Under the pieces are notes generated by a model that worked only from the letters and a program-made list of their open reading frames with translations, was not told the origin of the DNA and searched no databases. This document shows, piece after piece, positions 41,001 to 53,000 of a stretch of 64,000 nucleotides of DNA; position 1 is the stretch's first letter, and every line of letters starts with the position of its first letter. Source of the stretch: Balanoglossus misakiensis (Eukaryota > Hemichordata); contig CM082584.2 of assembly GCA_040954595.2 (NCBI GenBank), positions 11,284,001 to 11,348,000 on the forward strand, read 5' to 3'. Position numbers and translations under genes: made by a program.

Positions 41001-44000
41001 GCAGGTCGCCCAGGTCCCATTTGGAGTTATCGCTGTTGATTTTAGGTACAGAATTGAAGACTTGACTAATTAAGCCAGCCCTGAGTCAAGCACCGACTTC
41101 AACTGTGCGAGTGTGGACACAAAACTAAATCAAACCCCAGAAAAGATTCTTCCATCCATGGTCAGGTCCTCGAAGGATTGAACCTACACGCTAAGTGTCT
41201 GGTTTATAGAAACAGCTAGGTGATATTAGCACTTGGCAAAATGCCCCCCTTGGTTGAAGAGGCCAACAAAACCAGATGCCAAGGCTAGTGGGAGGTTAGC
41301 AACCAGACAGTGGGTTGTCAGGTTGATGGTGATCAGCTGACCGTGTGCTCTCCACGCAGCTGCTACTGTTGGCCTTGCCCGCATCTCTGCCGACTATTTC
41401 TGGCGCAGCAAACTGTTCTGCAGATCTCAAAGGCATTCAAGGAGAAATTATATGAAACATTTGCTAGAACTAGTAACGAGGATAAATAGAGTGATGTGAT
41501 AACCAACAGTTCAACGTAATATCAGCTGCATCATGAATAAAAGAAGTCGAACCTCATTTGAAGCAAAACTGGAACTTCGACCGCTCCAGTATTTATAAAC
41601 TACACCCATCAGTGTCGTTAACCCACATACATTTTAGAATTTCGCAGACTGACGCAAATATCCCACTAAATGATACACATGTGTCAGTATAGTCGAACAG
41701 TTACCCGTATCTTAAAATACATCCCAAACCACTTTGTGTCCCAAAGTGATTTGATCCTCGAACAACCGACCCATTCATTGCAAACTACAAAGCGTCTTTA
41801 TTGCATTAAATGGACACAAACTGGCCACCTAGGTAACCAGGTTTCGAAAGTTTGAGGTCAGAGGTCGCTTTCGACAACCCCATAGATACAGACAGTCGCA
41901 AGTGCGAGCAATGGACAATGTCAAGTTTATTAATTGTGAATTTCAGAATTTAGCGATTGCAGCTGGTAGATCACTTTTTGATTTAATGACTTAGGCTCCA
42001 TATAACATGCATACTTATAGTTCTCAGGGTAGGGCATTTCTTTTTTCATAAGAGCTGGGAAAGTCATTCAAGATGAGAGAGGAGGTGTCTGGCCTCCTTT
42101 GCATCATGGGAAGTCCTTTGCAACCTTGCAGAGAAGAGTCAATCTCCAGGAAGTTCCATTTGATGGAATGACACCGCGACACCAGCTGCGTAAAAATGTC
42201 AAGTTCAACCAAACAGAAACAGTAGCAACCATGCAGTCGAAAGCTTAGAAATTAAGAAACAGAGTTGCGTTTACAATCACTTTCATCCAAACAGCACTCC
42301 AAAGGCACTTGTGTGAAGGGTAATTAAATCTACCCAGGTTAAGTGGGCAGTAACTATAAATTTTGACTATTTTTTGTCAGTCTATTTTGTTCTGTGTGTC
42401 AACCATAGTATCTATATCCGCAGCGTGTACAGTATTCTGTTTTTGTCAACATACAATGTAGTCTGTATACATGTATGGTACATGTATGTGTAAGAGCCTA
42501 TGTTATTGTCAAAATGGATTCAAATCCAGGGATTCAAGTCTGGACTTGAATCCAGTTTGAATTCAACACAGAAAAGTTGACTGCATACATGCACATGAAA
42601 CTGCAGTTGATATGCAGATTAAAATACTGGAAAAAAGCCAAAGATTTTTAACTTTTTTAAACCCAAGTACAGAACTGATAAAATATAACATAAAAATGTT
42701 GATCCAAATCGCAGTTTTACTTTTTTCAGTGCTTTGGTGCTAACTGGATGAAAATGATTGTACAGTACAACTCGCCAGGTGGTCGTACGCAGAAGTCATT
42801 CATAATTAGTGTCTGATTTCTTAGCGGCTTCGTGGAGGGTTAGCTGGCTGGCGAGGAAGGAAGTATGGGACCTGTAGGATGTTGGTCGGGAATGTTCGCG
42901 GTATTCACATATTGACACCACATGTGCAGAGAGAGATAGAAAAGTTACAAACAAGACAAAAATTGGTACTCTTGGGTTCCATGGAGGATGTTGTCAGACT
43001 CTTTTTGTTTTTTTGTTTACTGAGACAGATGTAAGATAAATTGTACGATGCGAAGATGAACAGGATGTGTTGATTGGAGTTTGCACTTCTGGTGGCCTTT
43101 GGTTTGACAAATTTATTGCCGTTGTCGATGTTTGAAGGCCATGAGAGGTGAGAGAAGGAACATCTTCAAAGAGGTTGTTATCCTTTGGTTGCACTCTTTT
43201 AATGCATCTTCACCTAAGGGACAGACCAGTAGCACTTGGAGGGGGGGGGGGACAAAACAAGAAGTGTGAATGGCTCCGACAACTGAGTAGCAGTACAACT
43301 GAAATGACTCTTTATATGAAGCAAAACAGTACAAATGTCGGAAGATCGACCACTTTGATCATTTTGAAAGTCAAAATGTGACCTGATTCTCACTGTCATA
43401 TTAAACTGCGTGTCTGTTTATGGCATCAGAGCAAACCATCATTTTGCATAGCACGGTGCAGCAGAAATAAACAGACTGCACTGGATGGGCTGGGAGTGAT
43501 GTTTTTGAAGGGAAACAGAAAGGAGGTGTGGAATGCTAAGTGTGTATATGCAACAGAGGTTCCAAGTGTAAACTGTTGGGGAGGTTTGCATTGCAGGCGT
43601 CAAGGAGGGTTTTCCATACAGTGACAGTGACAAACTGGATTGAGTGTATGGCTCTTCAAATGGAGCCAAAGACTTTAAAAAAATTACAGTTTATACTGGA
43701 TTGAAATTACTTTCACTGCTAAACACTTGTAAACTGAATCTCCTGAACATCCTGAATAGGAGACCTACTCCCCAGATTACTCGTCACATCCAGGAAGGAA
43801 CAAATGAACGTAAACGTCCGAGAAGTGTGCAAAAGCACGCTTTCTCCTAGCAGTATAAAGTTTATTGGGGCAAAGATTTAAGACTAGTCCAATAAATTGT
43901 CTGAGCTGAAGGGTCCCAGAATGCAATGCAGCTTAACCACAATGTCCCCAAGTGTACAGACTAATTTCACCTCCTGGGAGTGAGCGCGGGCTTCAGTGTT

Positions 44001-47000
44001 TACCTTATCTTCATTAACCCTTTGCATAACACAGGCAGAGTGCAGGCACATCAAAGCTATAGGCTCCAATTATTTGTAAATAAATTCCTGCTAACTAGAA
44101 GAGTATAGGGGTCGGTTTACACAGACGTTGGATAGAGGGCCAGGGTTTTCGATGAAACCTCTTTATCTGACAAAGTCCTGGTTAGATTCTAGACTACCGT
44201 AATTGCTTTCTACATATCATTTTTTTTCATAATCTGTGATGAAACCTGTCAATTAAATTACACTGGACACTCCTCGGTTCTGCTGACATCCCATGACCTT
44301 GTAACCATAGCAACTCGCCTCCAACAAGCATTTGTGGGGACTGAATTATGTAGAGCTGCTGTGAGATACTGGACAATATGTGAAGGAATGAGAGATTTCT
44401 GGGCACGGCTTGTCAGACATAAACAATGAAGCCAAAAATAACGCCAGGGACATGCGATGTAGTAAGATTTACATCAGTTGTAAATTGTATAACTTAGGTG
44501 AAATGCCTCAGGGTGTATAACATACTTTGTTAAATTTGAGAGAATGGAGAGGACAATGCCTTGTAGGTCTGTTAAGTGAAATTTGGCCTTGTTTTCCCAG
44601 AAAGTCAGTCAATTAAGGTTATAGACATGTTTCAGTCAAACACTGAGTGCTAGGAACCGCTTAGATCTCTACTGAAAGTTATTATTTTAAAACTTTTTGA
44701 CTTCTGTTCCTGAGAACATTTGCAGTATATATTCTCGCCCTCTTTTTTTCTGTGAAGGTAACCATGTAGCTATCCTCGGGGAGGTGGGGGTAACGGACGG
44801 ATGGATGATGCGCTTTCCAGCTTGTGTTGTCCAACCCGGAATGGGGGAAAACACAAGCCAGATAAACACAACGTGGACGTTAGATGCACTGAGAACACAC
44901 ATGTCAGATCAACCCATGCGAGTCACCTTTCAATGAACTCTGTCAGGCATGGCTGATTTTAACATGTACACAACACACACACCATCTCTAGTGGGTCAGT
45001 GATGCCAAAGCTGAACACGGTCAACAGCTTTGGCAGATGAACCTGTCAATGAATGAAGTACATTTGTTAACGTCAAAGTGAGTTTCACAGCTGCGGTGTT
45101 GTAAATAGCCTCCTTGAAGACCAGTGTGTCTGCGAAAGTTATCAGCGCCCAGGGCTAAGACCTTCCCGATCAACTTGAAACATGAATGCAGACAAATGTA
45201 TGGAATTCCCACTTGTCACGTTTGCCTGATAGCGGTTTTTCTTTAATTGCACTTTTGTGGTGCAACTCTTGAAGTGGGAGTGACCCAGACTCGTGACAAA
45301 TGTAAGGTTATCCAACGGACCTTGAGAAATGCCACTCATGCCATGTTGCAAGGTCAATGGAGTGCTATTGGTCAATCAATCAATTAACTCTATAACATTC
45401 CAGGTGTTAATAGTAATAACACCTGTGTTCAGTTGTACATGACACTGTCGAGGTTTCTGGCGACTCTGACCTTTCTTGAGAAAGGTCATTGGAGTATGCA
45501 GTGCGTATGCAGAGAAGCGGAAACAACTACTTGTAACTGGCTCTGAGAAACAAATTGCTGACTATGAAAATATTAAACCGGCGAAAAAATCAGATCAATT
45601 ATAAACACCATACTTGTACATTAAGTTTTGCCAGCCAGAATAAAAATGTTCTGGTTCTTTGCACAATATGAGTAAAATAGTCTAAGTATTGACTATAAAG
45701 AACAGATCGCTTCTATCAATGTGTAACCTTTTCCTGTTTTAAGAGAGCAGATTCCCACAAACTTATCTGTCACATTAGTTACTTAACCTCAAACACACTT
45801 TCGTTTTGAAAATATTGTTAATAGCTTTCATCTCTCTTTTCTCTTGGTGTTTCTTCTGGAGGTCAGGTCTCCAATCTGTACCATGATGTCAGTATTGGCA
45901 ATTCTATCAATATTGTTGTTGCCAGGATGGTCATCATCATGAAGGATCAGGTAATTAGTCCGTTCTTTTCTGTTTTTTCTTAAAACTGCATTTTTGAAAT
46001 TATATTCGTTTGTTTATGTGCTAATAATTATTACAAGCTGGACAAATTCCGTAATAGTCTCTTCCTCTGTGTACACACAGCAACATTTGGAAATCACGCA
46101 CCACGCCGATCGATCGCTGGACAGTTTCTGTCTGTGGCAGAACAGTATCAACCCAGCACCAGACTCCAAAGCCGTATCAGACGAGGGCATCGCACACCAC
46201 GACAACGCTGTGCTAATAACCAGGTGAGCTTTGGTGTCTCATCATCCATGACTCCATTAGATTGCACCCTTGTGTATTCCAGTTCCCTTCCCCTCTCCAC
46301 ACACCCTCCCTTGGCATGTTAACCTCTATCTCCTATTGACTCAGACAATTTACCAAACCATCAACACCATGACAGTGCACAACAGACTTGCAAGTATGTC
46401 ATGCACTTTTGCAACTAATACAGGAAGAGGTGGTTCCAGGTATTGTCGGTGCGATGTAAAGTTGGAACTTATCAAACCATGTGTCACCAAAGGGACGTCA
46501 ATAAATTACGCTCGGAGAACTCTTTATGAGCTCTCTTTAAAAATTACTGCCTTTCTTTCTTGATCAAGAACTGTACTGGCTTGTAAGATAGTAAAATGTC
46601 CATAGGGTACAAGTGTTAAGTTGTGCATGCATGTTCATTCATTTGCTGTTTTTTGAACTCTGGGTATATAATGCATCAAAACTATACTGGCATGCTTGTG
46701 GGTAAACAAAGATAAAGAGGGGAAAATTCACAGGGTACAGCCTTGAACGAAATTTGCCCGTGTCATGCAGTGGTTAAAACAAGAAAAACATGGTGAGATG
46801 CCAAGATTTGGGGTTGAAAAGTTGAGCCGATGTGAATCTGACACGACAGATATCATGCATCAAATGATTTATACTAGCCATGAGTGGTGGACCCAGTAAG
46901 CCACAAGAGAATGAAACCTTGTAATTGATTGTATCAAAACTGCATGTGTTACATGTACCAGGACTGTTTGTTCCACGCTGTTTCTTGAAAAATATCTCTT

Positions 47001-50000
47001 TCCCCGAGATTTATTGCCACTTAGTGTGTTTTTCTGCCTTTGGAGGCAAATAATAAATTAATGAAGCAAAGGGGAATTGAGTCCATACACACCAATGGCA
47101 GAAGAACTGCTTCATTGTATTCAGTCATAGACCATGAAGATGCTTCCGTGCAATGCTCAGAATAAAGAGACAAAGTTGCCAGTAGATATACATCAAGTGC
47201 TTGCCATGGGAATGTTGTGACATACATTGCATCCCTGTTCTCTCTATAAATCTGAAAACCTGTCTAGACCGAACACCTCTCTCAGTCCTCAGCACATAAT
47301 ACACTGTCATAAGAAACTTGATTAACAAGACACCTCTGCAAACTGAACAGATTTTTCTGTCCCATCAGTGTTCTGTTTACACAGGTTTACTGTGTGTGGT
47401 TTTTAAATTTTATCCAATAGTTACGTCTTCAGGAAAATTAGATTTCAAGGTTTTGTCCACAATTTGAATGAATAAATTGTATTTACATTAAACTTCTTGT
47501 TCTTGCAGGATTGATATTTGCAGGCATCAAAACAAACCCTGTGGCACCCTTGGTAAGCAGACATTTGTGTGTTTTGTAACCCTTTCGCTACCATGATTTG
47601 GTTCAAACCCATTGTTTTCTATGCTAAAGTTGGACCTTTATGGTTCATAACAGGCAAAATTGATAAAATCCATATTCTTTTAATCAGAATTTGTCTTCTC
47701 TCGTAGGTTTGGCAACAATGGGTGGCATGTGTGAGCCTGAAAGAAGTTGCAGTATCAATGAAGATATGGGACTTGCATCGGCTTTCACTATAGCGCATGA
47801 AATGGGACACAAGTGAGTAGATCGAGAAACAGTCCAGTCAAGATCAAAGTGGGGTGTGGAAAGGTGGGGGTGGGGGGGGGGGGTGACACATCAAAGTCAA
47901 GTTCTTGTCAATGTGGATCCAGTTAAATTAATTTGCAGACGTGATCCAAGTGCATTGAAGTGTTGAGAGCAGAAACATGACATTGTGTACTCTCTATCTA
48001 TATCTGGGCAAGGGGTGTCATCCAGTCAAACACCACAAGCTCATTGCAAATATTTGATAGCCCACTTCTGGCACTTCAAACAGTGTCCAAAATTAAAGAA
48101 AGCCGATCCCTCATTTCCTGCAGTAGGCAGCAAGCCAGTGAGTCACCTGCCACAAGATGCGTCTACAGACGTACCTCCATGATGCGTCCAAGCTGTTGTT
48201 TGAGCTGTATCACTTCCTGCACCATGGGTTTGCGTGCTCGCTGAAATTCCTCACTGGAGTCCTTTACAAAAAAACATTTTGTAGACATCTGTAGAATTAT
48301 ATAGCCCATAGTGTTTTTATCAAAGTTAATATACTTTCTGTTGATGTGTGTAGATTTGTGTGTGGCTTTGACTGCTTTTCTGTTGAAGTCAATAGAAACG
48401 TGAAAGTCCATAGAATACTATTGAACATTTTCTGTGGGCTGTCAGGATTCCATTGACAGTGATTCACTTCTCTCATGCAGGAAAGAAATGTAAACAAAAA
48501 ACAAAGTGATCATTTCCACATGTGATTTCTGCTATTGCAACCAATGCAACACTCCGTCTTTGTCCTGATTTCATTAGGAGAATTACGCCATCACCTGTTG
48601 TGTCTCTGATTAGAATGGAAATTTCAGGTGTCAGATTCCCTGTCTGCATTGCATGCTGGGAAACGTGTTCACCTGGCTTTGGGTTTGTACATCCACCTTC
48701 ACCAAAGCATGCATCATTGCCGATCGAGGATCCTAACAGAGGTCTACTGGCAATCGTGCAAATACAATAGCTGGTCAAAGCTGTGTTCTCTAGCTTGATA
48801 GGATTGGGACGTGTATTTATTTTGCAATGGTGCTGATCCTCTAGACAGAAAAATAAACATTGACAGAAGAGTGTCAAGTGTTTGAACAACAGGCAGGAAA
48901 CAGGCACATAGCATTCTCTGCTAGTGTAAACTCTTCTTGTACTGTGTCCGGGGCCAGCATTTGACATCTTCAAGTGACAGGCACCATGACAAATTCAAGG
49001 CCCTTGTCTTAATCCCAAACAGATGCGTAGATTTTTTTGTTTCTTGTTCTTCCAAGGACTTGTTTTATAATTACTGTGACTCTATTTGAAGGTCGAGAGA
49101 TGTGTCAAGTACTTGAAATGTGGGATTTGAACTAGCTGGCCCAGGGGTATAGCGATCGCATTTCAGAGGCAGTTTGCTCTTGAACTTTGCAGTACTTGTG
49201 TGTTTGAAATAAAGGTCTTCAACTAAAGTGGCTGCTTTTTTTTTGCTTTTTTTTTGCTTCACAGCTTTGGAATGGTACATGATGGAAGTGGGAATGACTG
49301 CGGAAAACCAGGACATGGAAAGGCTAAAATCATGGCCGCCCAGATGAACCGGAATACAGATCCTTTTTCGTGGTCGCATTGTAGTCGATCGTACATCAGT
49401 GAATTTCTAGAGTAAGTTTTCACAACCTAGTGTGTTTCTTCCTTCCGCAGAGGAAAAGGGTTGAGGAGAGGGAAAGGTCCAGAAAGGTTACGAGATACAG
49501 AGTCAATGGATATATAATTTTATTTTTTAGGGATGAGGAACATAGAAAACTCCTGGAATATCCCAGAATTTTGAGTGTAGATTTTTATGACATAGCTTCA
49601 GTACAAGCAACTTTTCAAAGCTGTATCACAGCCAGTGTACATAGTTCTCATTCTTGATGTCTTTTTTGCTGTTGTTTCAGTGCTGGCAAGGGCCACTGCC
49701 TGGAAAACCCATCCTCCAATGAGGTGGAATTGGTCTTGCCCACGGAGATGCCAGGACAGGTCCATAATGCGGATGAGCAGTGCAAGTTTCAGCACGGCCC
49801 CAGATCTCGTCAGTGCAAACATGCCGTAAGTTTGACTGTCTGTTTCAACAATGTTTACTAGCCTTCCTAAATTAATGTACCAATTGATCAATGTTGGTTT
49901 AGTACCAATTGGCCGACTTTTTTGTAGATGACGCCCTCAGTACCTGCTGAACAGTACACTTTTGTTTTTATTCCAAAAAGCGCAACTTTTAACTGTAACG

Positions 50001-53000
50001 CTTATCGTACCTACAGGAGGTGTGTGGACAGCTGTGGTGTATCAGTCAAAATAACCGATGTGCAACCAATAGCATACCAGCAGCGCAGGGAACTAAGTGT
50101 GTGAAGGGGTCTGGTGAGGATGGGGTGAGTTTTCACATCCTAGTCAGTTTGATGTCTTTTCTGTATGTAGCCGGGCTCTGGGCTGAATGTCAAGGCCAAG
50201 GACACCTACATGTACATTTTTGCAGTCTGTCTCGCTCTGTCTTTTACTTGTATGTGTATAGACATCAGAGCCATTTTTCAAATTTTCCTGAACTGAAACG
50301 GTACAAGGACAGAATGTGACGGTTTACACGCACGCCAGCATACTTTGAGTGGGAAAACAACCCAGCTGTTAGTTTGATGTTTATATGTTTTGGAGTCATT
50401 AACCAGACGTGTCAAAGCGAATTAATTTCAAAGTTTGTCTTCCCGTCTCTCTGGTATTTGCAGTGGTGTTATCAAGGTGAGTGTGTTCCGTACGGGGATA
50501 GACCGAATGCTGTGGACGGAGGATGGGGCGAGTGGACATCGTGGGGACCGTGTTCAAGAACTTGTGGTGGTGGAGTATCGGCATCAGAGAGACACTGCGA
50601 CAATCCTGTGTAAGCATCTCTGTTTTTCTGTGCCTTCAATGCTCGCTTTTTTTCACATTTGAGTTTTTACATTTTGTTTGTCAGAAAGTTTGTTTATTCT
50701 GCCAATTTATGCCGATTTTAATGTTTTTTATCATGTAGACCTGCTTTTGGTGGAAAATACTGCCCTGGTGAAAGGAAAAAATACCAGTCCTGTAATATTG
50801 ATGTAAGTGGTCAGTTGGAGATCATTTCAAATCAAGTTTTGATCCAGAAATGAAATAAATTTGGATGCCAACAGTTATGGCAGTTGTTACCGTCTGTGTA
50901 AAGCGCCATCAAGTGGCAAGGCTGTCAAGCTGTCATCATTGCTGATGCGTGTGTTATTTTCTTGTTCCAGGATTGTCCGGAAAATTCTCGTGATTTTCGG
51001 GAGCTGCAGTGCGCCAAGTTCGACAACGATCCCTTCCGCGGATTGTACTATAACTGGGTGCCTTTCTTGGGTCTCCAAGTCGTACCGTGTGCTTTGAATT
51101 GTCAGGCTGGGGGCTATAATTTCTACGTGAAAAAAGCTGCTCAGGTCGTTGATGGCACAAAATGCAACAAAGAATCTTTGGATATCTGTATTAATGGCCA
51201 GTGCAGGGTGAGTGGCTGAACTCTGTTGATTTTTGTTTCATGGACTATTTTTAAAAGCGAAATTAAAAGTATTGACACATGAAAGAAATTATGATTTATT
51301 ACATAATAAAAAGAAAAGACCATAAACGTCAGTTATAAGGGGAAATCAACCAACAACAAAGTACTGTCTTTAGTTAAACATACTCATGACATATCAGTAA
51401 TCGAATGTCCTGTCTTTCTTCAACAGGAAGTGGGCTGTGATAAAATTCTGGGCTCAACGAAAGTGGAAGATCGCTGTCGTGTTTGCGACGGTGACGGAAG
51501 CACCTGCGAGACAGTTTCCGGTTTGTTTGAAGATGATGTTGCCAAGGGAGACTACCATGAAGTTATCACTATACCTAGGGGGTCTGTTCATATTGAAGTC
51601 GCAGAAGTTGCAGTCTCTGGAAATTATCTGGGTGAGTCGTCTTTTTTTGCCTTTTGTACCTCAGGGACGGGTTATCAGAATAATGATAGTCATCCAACCC
51701 TGTCAATTCTTTGTGATTTTAAAGTGTGTGAGGAGTCTTTTTGAAAACGTAGCCTTGTCGTAGAAGAAAGCTGGAGGGTGTTCACCATCTTGTTTTCATA
51801 AAACTCACTACACATTTTAATTATTCCACTTTCAGCTTTGAGATCAGTCAATGATGAGTATTACATCAATGGAGAGTGGGCCATAGATTGGCCGCGATCG
51901 TTCGACATTGCCGGTTCAACGTTCAAATATGAAAGACCCAGTGACAGGCCAGAGTCTCTGACTGCACCAGGGCCGACCACTGAGGACCTCATCGTGATGG
52001 TGAGTTCTTCTGACAAATTGTGGTTCCAGCAAACACCATCACAAAAATGCAATGTCTCTTTCTTTTTTGTGTGCAATAAATAAATATGTGTGTTTAAAAA
52101 CAACCATTTGAATGCCATCAGGGATGTGGGTGGATGACTCAATTTATATATTTTTTTTCTCTGGAACAATAGCTACTTCTGCAAGAAGATAATCCTGGTG
52201 TGAAATATAGGTACAATGTTCCGGTAACCAGGACAGGCAGTGGTGATAACGAAATAACCTTTTCTTGGGAACACAAGCCGTGGTCGGAATGTTCCGCTAC
52301 ATGTGCAGGAGGTAGGGCTGCCATTTTTGATCCTCTGACATTTGGTGGTAGCAGAAGTGTTACCATGGTTTCCAAACCATTTACCTATGGTATATTCACC
52401 AACCCCAGCCAAAACACTGTAAGTGTAGTTGTATTGAATGGGATTGGATGGGTAGACCTGTTCCAGGGAAAGGTAGTTCAATTTTATGACAGAATTAAAG
52501 GAGAATTATGAGGATGATATGACTTTGCGCCTGTAGGAGTATCAACAGCGCCAGTTATCTGCGTACGCAGCGACGATAACACCGAAACACTGTCGCCTAC
52601 GTACTGCAACGCTCAAGCCAGACCAGCAGATCGCACCAAGTCATGCAACACAGAACCATGCCCACCTGAGTAAGTATCTATTCCCCTAGCTTCTCCAAAT
52701 GAGTTCAAGATCAAGTTTCTAATAGTCCACAAATCAATCTGTTGGAAACATTATGATCTGTACAATATAGATTACTCTGTTCAGAATGCAAGCATGAATA
52801 CCTTTGACCACAGTCCCCTTATCATAGAGAGACTTTGAAATGTAATTGTCTTTGCAGTGAAAGAATCTAACTTTGATGGTTATGTCTCTCCCCCTCCCCC
52901 TCCCCCTCCCTCTTGCCCCTTCTAGGTGGTTCCTGGGTGAGTGGTCCCCCTGCAGCACAACCTGCGGCGGTGGCTACAGGACAAGAACTGTGGCCTGCAT

